From assembly GCA_964484935.1 (NCBI GenBank), contig CAZAFW010000059.1:1-8547 (forward strand): a stretch of DNA of 8,547 bases, in the 5' to 3' direction. The number at the start of each line of letters is the position of its first letter. Within the stretch, counting starts at the first letter, position 1. Shown here piece by piece: positions 1 to 5,944 of the stretch. The notes beneath the pieces were generated by a model. That model was not told the origin of the DNA and searched no databases. It worked only from the letters and a program-made list of their open reading frames with translations. The stretch comes from BM714 sp964484935. GTDB lineage: Bacteria; Bacillota; Clostridia; Peptostreptococcales; BM714. A program made the translations under genes and the position numbers.

Positions 1-1336
1 CGTTGAACTTCAACTGCCTGTTCAATAAAAACTCGCCTGCGAATGAAAGGGCCAGTTTGGGCGCCATGGCGGTATCATAGATATGGCTCCATACGGTATT
101 TCTTTCTTTACCTGAAATCGACTTGAAATAAAGCGATGTGCTTATGAAATGCGGAAGAAAAATCAAAAGCAGGTCCCAACCGTTTGCGGTGAAGATAATC
201 ACCCTGAAAAGAAGGAAAAGCAAAGGGGAAACGATATAAACCATCTTTTGAAGTCCGAACATCCAATAAACAAAACCGTCCAAGTAAATCAGCTTTTGGG
301 CAAATGTAAGATTTTTCATTATCAAAGGATTGTATTTCTTCATGACCTGAGTGTTGCCTCTGCACCACCGGTCCCTTTGCTTCATTAAATCCTGGAAATT
401 TTCGGATGTCAGCCCGAGCGCCAATGTCTCTTTAACAAAAAAACTTTTGTAACCTTCGTTTTGAATAAGCATGCCGGTGGCCATGTCTTCGGTGATGGAG
501 CCTGTCGGAATGCCTCCAATTCTGTCTATGGCAGTTCTTCTGAAAAGGGCATTGGTGCCCACATGGAGAACCGCATTGAAATGAGCCCTTTTTTCTTGCA
601 TTGTCCTCATGAAAAAATCTTGCTCGTTAGGAATGTTCAAGCCCATTCCCAGATTGTACTGGAATGGATCCATATTGTAGAATACTTGGGGGGATTGCAC
701 AAATCCCGTAGCCTCGTCTTCAAAGTAATTAAGCATGACAGATATTATATTTTCTTTTGGAATCATGTCCGCATCCAGCAAAAGAACGAATTCTCCCGAT
801 GCTTTCGTCAAAACATTGTTTATATTGCCGGCTTTTGCGTGTTCGTTGCTGTCTCTTGTCATGTAGTTTATATCATATTCTTGGCACAGATTCCTTATTT
901 GGGCCCTGTTGCCGTCGTCACCCATGTATATTTTCAGCTTGTCCTTGGGATAATCGATATTAAGGCAGCCGACAATAGTCCTCTTCAATATGTCTTCCGG
1001 TTCATTGTAGGTTGATATGATGATATCGACTGCGGGCTTTTCAATAAAGGGATGCGTTCTTTCAATAACCATAGGTTTATGCTTAGAAAACAGCATTCTT
1101 AAAACAATGTTTTGACCCAGTGCGACAGTCTCGAAGAAAATCAGCAAAAAAGCAAAAATAAAATCAAAGGTTCTGATATCGGGCAAGGTATAAAAAATTC
1201 TCCAAAAGATGTATACAGAGGATAGAAACAATCCAAAAACACCCAAAAGATTTCTGAATCGGTTTTTATTGCTTAAAAAATAGAGAGTCAACGTGATGAA
1301 AATCATCACTAATGACAGAGTGACCTTTACAAACAA
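1..1336 (-). CDS. BcsA-type processive family 2 glycosyltransferase (partial, C-terminus off the left edge)
   Basis: Membrane glycosyltransferase of the cellulose synthase/beta-glucan synthase type, which polymerises a nucleotide-sugar and exports the chain through its own membrane channel. Visible in order: hydrophobic segments at about residues 3-20, 29-45 and 54-75; the substrate-binding DDG at 140-142; the DAD metal/UDP motif at 188-190; TED with catalytic Asp at 282-284; and QRDRW at 320-324. These are followed by at least two further membrane segments and, at the window edge, the amphipathic LKFN stretch that usually leads into VTPKG. All four catalytic motifs are intact and in one frame. 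The start is uncertain. I chose the TTG at 1336 because AGGCGGTG lies six bases upstream of it; the first in-frame ATG is at 1306. The frame stays open upstream to about 1450 (see findings). The exact polymer cannot be read from the sequence: cellulose, another beta-glucan or a different polysaccharide are all possible. Family assignment is secure. Confidence 0.88.
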   Translation of the reverse strand, partial: MFVKVTLSLVMIFITLTLYFLSNKNRFRNLLGVFGLFLSSVYIFWRIFYTLPDIRTFDFIFAFLLIFFETVALGQNIVLRMLFSKHKPMVIERTHPFIEKPAVDIIISTYNEPEDILKRTIVGCLNIDYPKDKLKIYMGDDGNRAQIRNLCQEYDINYMTRDSNEHAKAGNINNVLTKASGEFVLLLDADMIPKENIISVMLNYFEDEATGFVQSPQVFYNMDPFQYNLGMGLNIPNEQDFFMRTMQEKRAHFNAVLHVGTNALFRRTAIDRIGGIPTGSITEDMATGMLIQNEGYKSFFVKETLALGLTSENFQDLMKQRDRWCRGNTQVMKKYNPLIMKNLTFAQKLIYLDGFVYWMFGLQKMVYIVSPLLFLLFRVIIFTANGWDLLLIFLPHFISTSLYFKSISGKERNTVWSHIYDTAMAPKLALSFAGEFLLNRQLKFN

Positions 1337-1399
1337 ATTGAACACCGCCTCGAATGAAATTATGTTGTATAGTGCAAATTGAAAAAGAATGAATGCTTG

Positions 1400-1413
1400 A
1401 TCTTTCGAAAGAT
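1400..1413. repeat. 14-bp perfect palindrome upstream of the glycosyltransferase
   Basis: ATCTTTCGAAAGAT is fully self-complementary. It lies between the predicted minus-strand promoter (1529-1557) and the glycosyltransferase start, so it could be an operator or a small hairpin in the leader. No regulator family is recognised from it. Confidence 0.35.
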
Positions 1414-1528
1414 GTTTACCAATTCCATCCCAATAGGTTTTGACTTTTGATCATGAAAATGTCACAAAAACATTAGCTGATGTATATCTGAAGCTTTTTC
1501 AAATCTCTTGATTCTTGACTCAATTTCT

Positions 1529-1557
1529 ATGATAAAGCAATTCAGCCAACTCTTCAA
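1529..1557 (-). promoter_or_regulatory. Putative sigma-A promoter for the glycosyltransferase
   Basis: Read on the minus strand: TTGAAG (-35, 1557-1552), a 17-base spacer, then TATCAT (-10, 1534-1529). The -35 matches 4/6 and the -10 5/6 of consensus. It would give a leader of roughly 185 nt before the TTG start at 1336, leaving room for post-transcriptional control. Confidence 0.45.
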
Positions 1558-1634
1558 ACCTTTGCGTATAGAATGTTCAATTATCGTATGGCAATAATTT
1601 TTATGGCTTGATATCATGCATTTAATTGCGAGTA

Positions 1635-1643
1635 TGATATAAT
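1635..1643 (+). promoter_or_regulatory. Extended -10 promoter for the LysE-type exporter
   Basis: TGATATAAT is a perfect -10 hexamer (1638-1643) with the TGn extension. No convincing -35 lies at 16-18 bases; TTGATA at 1608-1613 is too far away (24 bases). Transcription would begin near 1650, just upstream of the folded leader. Confidence 0.55.
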
Positions 1644-1660
1644 CGATAAAATATACTAAA

Positions 1661-1764
1661 GCAGATGTATCGAACCCATTTGACGGATACCCCAGGCTGC
1701 TGGTTTAGTGTTAGGAATCCCAGCTTGTTTGGAAAGCTGCGCATCTGCGCGATAGGAGGGAATT
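1661..1764 (+). promoter_or_regulatory. Structured 5' leader RNA, candidate riboswitch of unrecognised class
   Basis: The leader can fold into a closed multi-helix junction. P1 is GCAGATG (1661-1667) with CATCTGC (1742-1748). P2 is GTATC (1667-1671) with GATAC (1686-1690), sharing G1667 with P1. P3 is CCAG/CTGG (1692-1695/1700-1703), or alternatively GCTGG/CCAGC (1699-1703/1720-1724). P4 is CAGCTT/AAGCTG (1721-1726/1734-1739) with a 7-nt loop. A competing hairpin GCGC-AUCU-GCGC (1739-1750) would consume the 3' side of P1, so two exclusive states exist. The Shine-Dalgarno AGGAGGG (1754-1760) follows at once, and no intrinsic terminator is present, so any control would be at translation. It does not match the conserved cores of lysine, glycine, SAM-I, TPP, guanidine-I, Mn or T-box leaders as I know them. 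Pairings are seen; a regulatory function is inferred. Confidence 0.4.
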
Positions 1765-2349
1765 ATGTTTAATCTTACAGCATTCATCGGATATATGGTT
1801 GCGGTTACCTTCACACCGGGGCCCAACAATATCCTTGTAATGACAAATGCCGGAACTTACGGCTTCAAAAAAACCTTGAACTACATGATGGGAGGGGCAA
1901 TCGGAGTTTTTATGATTGTTGCCGCCAGCACATATTTCAATTTGTTGCTTTTCGATGTTATACCGACAGTAAAGCCTTTTATGGGGCTTGCGGGAGCGGC
2001 ATACATGATTTATCTGGCGCTTAGGATCATCAGGTCTAAACCGCCGGAAGCCGGCCAATCGGGCGACCCTCTCAGGTTTCATTACGGATTCATAATGCAG
2101 TTTTTAAACCCCAAGCTGTTGATATTTGCCGTGACCGCCACATCCAATTTCATCGTGCCCTATTTTGACTCTTATTATTATGTTCCGTTCACACTTCTAA
2201 TAACGATGATTTTTATCTTATCCTGGGTGGTTTGGTCTATTTTCGGATCCGTATTCAAGCTGTTTCTGAACAAGCATTATAAACCCTTCAACATTGCAAT
2301 GGGTCTGATTCTTATATACAGCGCAGTCTCAATATCGGGTTTGACCTAA
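1765..2349 (+). CDS. LysE/RhtB-superfamily amino-acid exporter, EamB-like
   Basis: Inner-membrane exporter of 194 aa, the usual length for the family, and almost entirely hydrophobic with about six membrane segments. The hallmark TPGPNN is at residues 17-22 in the first helix, and a QFLNPK motif at 112-117 precedes the next helical block. Between and after these, AGAAYMIYLALRI (76-88) and the C-terminal NIAMGLILIYSAVSI stretch resemble Escherichia coli EamB, which exports cysteine and O-acetylserine. Substrate by homology is therefore a thiol or hydroxy amino acid, but LysE-family substrates are hard to call from sequence. The ATG start is fixed by AGGAGGG four bases upstream. It is a single-gene unit behind its own promoter and structured leader, and it converges on the methyltransferase gene. 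No T-rich terminator hairpin is visible in the 56 bases between them. Confidence 0.87.
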   Translation: MFNLTAFIGYMVAVTFTPGPNNILVMTNAGTYGFKKTLNYMMGGAIGVFMIVAASTYFNLLLFDVIPTVKPFMGLAGAAYMIYLALRIIRSKPPEAGQSGDPLRFHYGFIMQFLNPKLLIFAVTATSNFIVPYFDSYYYVPFTLLITMIFILSWVVWSIFGSVFKLFLNKHYKPFNIAMGLILIYSAVSISGLT

Positions 2350-2405
2350 AGGCAATGAATATTCAGCATTGATGCAAGTGCCGGAATCGCCGGGGAAGGC
2401 CAAGC

Positions 2406-3059
2406 TTATTCGCCGCGCTTGCCATATTCCGCATGATTCTGCCTTGGGGTGCAAACATATAGGGCGGACCGCGCGCCGATATCGACGACTTTGACTTTCT
2501 CAAAACACTTCCTTAATTCATGAACGCAGTTCATCATTTCGGATTCAGGATTCTTGATGAAATTGAAATAGTGTCCTCCTTCAAGCCATTCAATTACGCT
2601 TGTCAAAAGAGATCTTTTTTGATTATAGTCATATATTAGAACTGCTGATTTTGTAACCCTTCCCATTTCGGAATACATAAGACTTCTATCGCCGGTATTC
2701 ATTCCGTGAGCGACATATGAAGCTATTGAAATGTCGTAAGACTTATCATCAAAGGCCAGTTTTTCAAGAATATTTGTGCTCACAAAGCGGACCGAACTGT
2801 TTTCGGGTTTCTTCCTTGCGACACTTAGCATCTTTTCTGCCGAATCGACTCCAGTTACGGTGAACCCTTTTTCACTTAAAACCGCACATAAAGCTCCTGT
2901 TCCGCATCCCACATCAAGTATGGTTTTAAATGACGAAAGGCCCAGCTCTTTTTCGGCTATTCCCAACATCCTTGAAAATCCTTTTTTCTGACGTTGGTAA
3001 AACAAGCCATAAATTGGGGCTATAGAGTTGAATACAGATTCGCTTTTTCTTTCCTTCAC
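2406..3059 (-). CDS. Class I SAM-dependent methyltransferase
   Basis: Small cytosolic methyltransferase (217 aa) of the Methyltransf_11/25 type, using S-adenosylmethionine. The nucleotide-binding motif I ILDVGCGTG is at residues 47-55, and the acidic strand-2 motif VDSAEKML is at 71-78, with D72 likely contacting the ribose. The FVSTNILEKLAFDDKSYDI block (92-110) is the usual motif II/III region. A C-terminal basic extension (about 205-217) follows the last predicted strand. The substrate cannot be told from sequence. The start is GTG at 3059, supported by AGAAGG nine bases upstream. The next gene upstream on the same strand (ElaA-like) ends 127 bases away, so co-transcription is possible but not tight. 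No terminator hairpin with a T-run is visible after the stop. Confidence 0.85.
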   Translation of the reverse strand: MKERKSESVFNSIAPIYGLFYQRQKKGFSRMLGIAEKELGLSSFKTILDVGCGTGALCAVLSEKGFTVTGVDSAEKMLSVARKKPENSSVRFVSTNILEKLAFDDKSYDISIASYVAHGMNTGDRSLMYSEMGRVTKSAVLIYDYNQKRSLLTSVIEWLEGGHYFNFIKNPESEMMNCVHELRKCFEKVKVVDIGARSALYVCTPRQNHAEYGKRGE

Positions 3060-3186
3060 AAATAAGCGCCTTCTTTCTTAGGCTTTTGAATTTAGTAAAC
3101 AGAGCCTGTTCTACATAATTCGGTATTTCTTATCCAAGGGAATCAAAAGATAATCACGGCTTTAAGGGGAAAGTATCGGGCCCGTT

Positions 3187-3636
3187 TCATTTTGGTCTTG
3201 AATAAAACATTTCGACATGGGGTATTCCGTCTTCAAGATACATGTTCGAAACAGTCTCAAAGCCAAAGCTTCCATAAAAATTGGTCAAATGCTCCTGCGC
3301 TGAAATCCTTATTTCGCTTTCTTTCAGCCCATTTTCTATGAATTCAATTGCCTTTTCAAGCAGCTTTTTCCCCAGACCGCGACCACGCCATTCTTTTCTT
3401 ACAAGAACCCTGCCTATGGATATCTCGTCATAGGAAACCCCCTTTTCAAGAATCCTAAGATAAGCCATTACCTTTCCATCTTCCATACATGCGAGGTGAA
3501 AGGCTTTCCGGTCTTTTCCGTCGCATTCCTGATAAACGCAGGCCTGTTCAACAATGAACACTTCCTCGCGGATTTTTATTATTTCATAGAAATCCCTCAA
3601 ACTGAATTCTTCAAATCTTTTTATTATAAATTGCAA
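3187..3636 (-). CDS. elaA: ElaA-family GNAT N-acetyltransferase
   Basis: Cytosolic GCN5-related acetyltransferase, 149 aa, matching the ElaA subgroup across its length. Residues 23-41 carry the REEVFIVEQ and YQECDGKD signature near the N-terminus. IGRVLV at 74-79 is the strand before the acetyl-CoA loop, and RGRGLGK at 84-90 is the pyrophosphate-binding loop. The AQEHL element (113-117), FYGSFGF (120-126) and EDGIPH (135-140) complete the ElaA pattern. The physiological acceptor of ElaA proteins is not established. The start is TTG at 3636, chosen because GGGAGGG lies eight bases upstream; no in-frame ATG is better placed. The 119-base gap to the upstream HTH gene suggests a separate or loosely linked transcription unit. 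Confidence 0.9.
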   Translation of the reverse strand: MQFIIKRFEEFSLRDFYEIIKIREEVFIVEQACVYQECDGKDRKAFHLACMEDGKVMAYLRILEKGVSYDEISIGRVLVRKEWRGRGLGKKLLEKAIEFIENGLKESEIRISAQEHLTNFYGSFGFETVSNMYLEDGIPHVEMFYSRPK

Positions 3637-3755
3637 ACTGTTTGCCCTCCCGTTTATTTATCTTTTTACATCAATGGAGCCCGGTATGATACAATCATGC
3701 ACATTCATGAATCACTCAGGCGGTGACTGTTGCATAAGGAATAACCCTGGATTTT

Positions 3756-3962
3756 TTAGTCTTCAACGTATTCCAGTATGTCTCCCGGCTGGCACTCCAG
3801 GGTTTTGCATATTGAGTCCAGCGTCGAAAACCGGATTGCCTTTATTTTGCCGGTTTTGATATTTGACAAATTCACAGGAGAAAGGTCAATAAGCCTGGCA
3901 AGCTCGTTCAGTTTCATTTTTCTGTCTGCCAATATTCGGTCCAATCTGATAATTATGGCCAT
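3756..3962 (-). CDS. YozG-like Cro/CI-type (XRE) transcriptional regulator
   Basis: DNA-binding protein of 68 aa consisting of little more than one helix-turn-helix domain. The HTH spans about residues 19-37 (NELARLIDLSPVNLSNIKT), followed by the KAIRFSTLDSICKTLECQPGDILEY ending that is characteristic of the small regulators paired with DUF2975 membrane proteins. The start is the ATG at 3962, giving MAIIIRLDR. An in-frame TTG at 3968 abuts the ribosome-binding site AAGGAGA and cannot use it, whereas the ATG lies seven bases beyond it. The gene starts 11 bases after the DUF2975 stop, and its Shine-Dalgarno overlaps that stop, indicating one operon with likely translational coupling. It probably autoregulates the pair, or controls genes in response to a signal sensed by the membrane protein; that role is inferred from the conserved pairing. 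Confidence 0.9.
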   Translation of the reverse strand: MAIIIRLDRILADRKMKLNELARLIDLSPVNLSNIKTGKIKAIRFSTLDSICKTLECQPGDILEYVED

Positions 3963-3973
3963 GTCCAATCTCC

Positions 3974-4597
3974 TTAAAGTGTCGTATCGTATTCATCCTG
4001 CAGGAAGAGTCCATATTCAGTGATATCCGAAAATATATAACCGAGTACACCTATCAGAACCCCAATCCAAGAAAAAACCACGGTAACGCTGAAATAATCT
4101 GCTGCAAATATGCTGATCAGTATGCATAGAAGGGTATTGCCAAGGGTTGAGTAAAGCAAAATAATATATGAAATTTTCCGCAGCGATTTTAAATACTTTG
4201 CCTGGAAGGGACTTTTCTTGTTTAGCATGTCGCTTGTCAAATTGCCGATTTCCCTGAGACCTATTATTACAATGATAAAGGGGATTATGTGGCTTATCAG
4301 GAAGTCCAAAACGATTGCGGCGCGGATATTGATCATATCCGTGGGGACAAATTGGAGGATATTCTTGGGAATCTCTCCCGAAATCATGAAAAAAGCACTT
4401 CCTATGCCAAGAGGCATATTTACGGAATAAATCCATCCGCGGATTCCTCTTTCAAATGAAATGGCAGAATCGGGGATGTTGAATATAAATACTAGGGCAA
4501 TTAAGCCTAAAGCGGTGAAGACTATGCTTGCATAGTAGAAAAACCTTATTAATGAATGCAGGTTGCTTATATTTTTGTAACTTGTTTTTGATTTCAT
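3974..4597 (-). CDS. DUF2975 family membrane protein
   Basis: Integral membrane protein of 207 aa with four predicted membrane segments, at about residues 18-39, 95-116, 142-165 and 171-189. A short cytosolic stretch between segments 2 and 3 carries the family-typical SPFQAKYLKSLRKISY (129-144), and the acidic C-terminus ends in ELQ-like LFLQDEYDTTL. This is the layout of DUF2975 proteins, which are nearly always followed by a small YozG-type HTH regulator, as here. The biochemical role of the family is unknown. I prefer the ATG at 4597 because GGAGG lies eight bases upstream. An upstream in-frame ATG at 4633 lacks a good site and falls only about 7 bases after the predicted transcription start. 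It is the first gene of the operon, expressed from the promoter at 4647-4675. Confidence 0.88.
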   Translation of the reverse strand: MKSKTSYKNISNLHSLIRFFYYASIVFTALGLIALVFIFNIPDSAISFERGIRGWIYSVNMPLGIGSAFFMISGEIPKNILQFVPTDMINIRAAIVLDFLISHIIPFIIVIIGLREIGNLTSDMLNKKSPFQAKYLKSLRKISYIILLYSTLGNTLLCILISIFAADYFSVTVVFSWIGVLIGVLGYIFSDITEYGLFLQDEYDTTL

Positions 4598-4646
4598 GGT
4601 CTTAACCTCCATTTGAATTCTCAATAGAAACATCCTTATAAATCAC

Positions 4647-4675
4647 AGTATATAGTTAAAAATACGGAGAGTCAA
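4647..4675 (-). promoter_or_regulatory. Sigma-A promoter for the DUF2975/HTH operon
   Basis: On the minus strand: TTGACT (-35, 4675-4670), exactly 17 bases, then TATACT (-10, 4652-4647). Each hexamer matches 5/6 of consensus. The predicted start near 4640 gives a 40-odd base leader to the ATG at 4597. This is the best promoter in the window. Confidence 0.7.
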
Positions 4676-4784
4676 CGAAAAAATAATGAAAAACATAAAA
4701 TTATTAATGATAAACGATAAATAAGCAAAGGAAGAGAGAAGAGCATCAAATGAAAACTTTCTTGGATGGATTGCTTTAATCTTG

Positions 4785-4812
4785 TTGTAAAGGTTTTGAT
4801 TGGTGATAGAAT
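4785..4812 (+). promoter_or_regulatory. Putative extended -10 promoter for the UPF0282-like gene
   Basis: TTGTAA (4785-4790), a 16-base spacer ending in TGA, then TAGAAT (4807-4812), giving the extended form TGATAGAAT. The rest of the divergent region 4598-4891 is A/T-rich and holds no gene or recognisable RNA that I can support. Confidence 0.45.
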
Positions 4813-4891
4813 TTAATTGAAAGATACATTTTGAAATAAATTTATGAATGAAATTAAAGATAGAATCAATTATTTGTAGGGGGCAATTGCT

Positions 4892-5839
4892 GTGGAGATA
4901 AAAATTCTTGGGACAGAATCGCTGGGAGTCAGGGGTCTTAGCTGCCTTGTCAAAAGCGGAAACAGAAAAATATTCATAGATCCCGGCATAGCGCTTGGAT
5001 ACACAAGAAAAGGCCTCATGCCCCACCCTGTCCAAATCGGAGTCGGGAGAATCATACGCGACAGTATAATCGAAGAATTGGAAGATGCAACAGACATAGT
5101 AATAAGCCATTTTCATGGAGACCACATACCCCTTTTGGATGCAAATCCTTACCAGCTTTCAATAAGCCAAGTGAAAAAATTGCCGGAAAAATGCAAAATT
5201 TGGTCAAACAAATGCAATGCTGCAAACGGCAAAATCAAGCAAAGGGAAGAGGCTGTAATCTTCGGGCTTGGCAGAAGCATTCACCAAGCTCAAGGGCGGG
5301 TGGACGAATCTCTGCTTTTTTCCGGTCCGGTACCGCATGGAGAGGAGAATTCACACCTTGGAAGGGTGACGATGACAAAGATTTCAGATGGAGACACTGC
5401 TTTTATCCATGCCTCAGACATACAGTTTTTAAGTGAAAAGACTATAGGCCAAATTCTGGAACAAGCGCCGGACATAGTACTTGCAAGCGGTCCTCCCATT
5501 TACATTCAGGGCTTTACGGAAGATAAAATGGAAAAAGCTTGGAATAATGCAATCAGGTTGGCCGATGGCGTGGAAACGCTTGTAATTGACCATCATTTGC
5601 TTCGCTGCATGGAGGGGCTCGACTGGCTTTCGGCGCTGTCAAAAGAAGCGGGAGGAAACGTAATATGCGCGGCCGATTACATGAAGTTTCCAAGGCATAT
5701 GCTGGAAGCTCAAAGGGAAAAGCTGTACTGTGAAATGCCCGTTCCGGAGGCTTGGCACAGGCTTTATGCGGAGAATATAGTTGATGCGGAAGAATATATG
5801 GAAATGGCGAGAAGCAGGTACGATTGGTTTGCATATTGA
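4892..5839 (+). CDS. UPF0282-like metallo-beta-lactamase-fold hydrolase
   Basis: Predicted metal-dependent hydrolase, 315 aa, cytosolic (no signal peptide). The N-terminus reads GTESLGVRGLSC (7-18) then IDPGIALG (29-36), the pattern I associate with the UPF0282 family, best known from archaea. The metal site HFHGDH is at 73-78 (H73, H75, D77, H78), with further likely ligands H149, D176 and the HH pair at 234-235. DANPYQLS (83-90) directly follows the metal site. The substrate of this family is unknown. The GTG start at 4892 is set by AGGGGG eight bases upstream. The next gene on the same strand starts 105 bases after the stop and has its own promoter. No T-run terminator separates them, although a short CGGC-AA-GCCG hairpin sits at about 5841-5850. 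Confidence 0.8.
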   Translation: MEIKILGTESLGVRGLSCLVKSGNRKIFIDPGIALGYTRKGLMPHPVQIGVGRIIRDSIIEELEDATDIVISHFHGDHIPLLDANPYQLSISQVKKLPEKCKIWSNKCNAANGKIKQREEAVIFGLGRSIHQAQGRVDESLLFSGPVPHGEENSHLGRVTMTKISDGDTAFIHASDIQFLSEKTIGQILEQAPDIVLASGPPIYIQGFTEDKMEKAWNNAIRLADGVETLVIDHHLLRCMEGLDWLSALSKEAGGNVICAADYMKFPRHMLEAQREKLYCEMPVPEAWHRLYAENIVDAEEYMEMARSRYDWFAY

Positions 5840-5867
5840 TCGGCAAGCCGGCTTTAATGGGACAGGA

Positions 5868-5896
5868 TTGTTCAAATTGGATTTGTCTGATAGAAT
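5868..5896 (+). promoter_or_regulatory. Putative extended -10 promoter for the cbrA-like gene
   Basis: TTGTTC (5868-5873), 17 bases, then TAGAAT (5891-5896), preceded by TG to give TGATAGAATT. The -10 region is identical to that of the UPF0282-like gene upstream. Transcription would start at about 5903, on the left edge of the palindrome at 5903-5924. Confidence 0.5.
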
Positions 5897-5902
5897 TAAT
5901 GA

Positions 5903-5924
5903 TTATATTTGCAAGCAAATATAA
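5903..5924. promoter_or_regulatory. 22-bp perfect inverted repeat, likely operator
   Basis: Arms TTATATTTGC and GCAAATATAA are perfectly complementary with an AA spacer. The element begins six bases after the -10 hexamer and ends about 10 bases before the Shine-Dalgarno GGGGAGA. That position and symmetry suit a dimeric repressor; as RNA it could also be a stem close to the ribosome-binding site. The cognate regulator is not identified and is not obviously encoded in the window. Confidence 0.5.
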
Positions 5925-5944
5925 ATACGAACGGGGAGAAGCCT

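Noticed and set aside
361..405. Possible frameshift before the QRDRW motif of the glycosyltransferase
   Set aside because: Careful re-reading of the reverse complement gives SENFQDLMKQRDRWCRG in one frame, so the gene is intact here.
461..1015. A 184-codon plus-strand open frame opposite the glycosyltransferase
   Set aside because: It is fully antisense to a gene with all four catalytic motifs intact, has no recognisable domain, and no ribosome-binding site stands out. It is a shadow of the real frame.
1380..1460. Weak resemblance of the minus-strand leader (GGTAAAC, GAAA, AAGC) to a c-di-GMP (GEMM-I) riboswitch
   Set aside because: The GACGCAAAGC core and the GNRA tetraloop-receptor pairing are not present. 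Only scattered words match.
1661..1748. tRNA-like appearance of the leader (7-bp closing stem, 88 nt, several arms), and GGGTTCGATAC on the opposite strand
   Set aside because: On neither strand do the arms place a TTCGANT loop on a 5-bp stem next to the acceptor, nor is there a D-loop GG. The helix spacing does not fit a tRNA or tmRNA.
2350..2405. Short inverted repeats between the exporter and the methyltransferase (CAATG/CATTG, CCGG/CCGG) as a bidirectional terminator
   Set aside because: Stems are only 4-5 bp and no T-run follows on either strand.
3661..3700. Plus-strand promoter-like TTTACA with TACAAT
   Set aside because: The spacer is 19 bases, and no plus-strand gene follows for more than 1 kb; likely chance in A/T-rich intergenic sequence.
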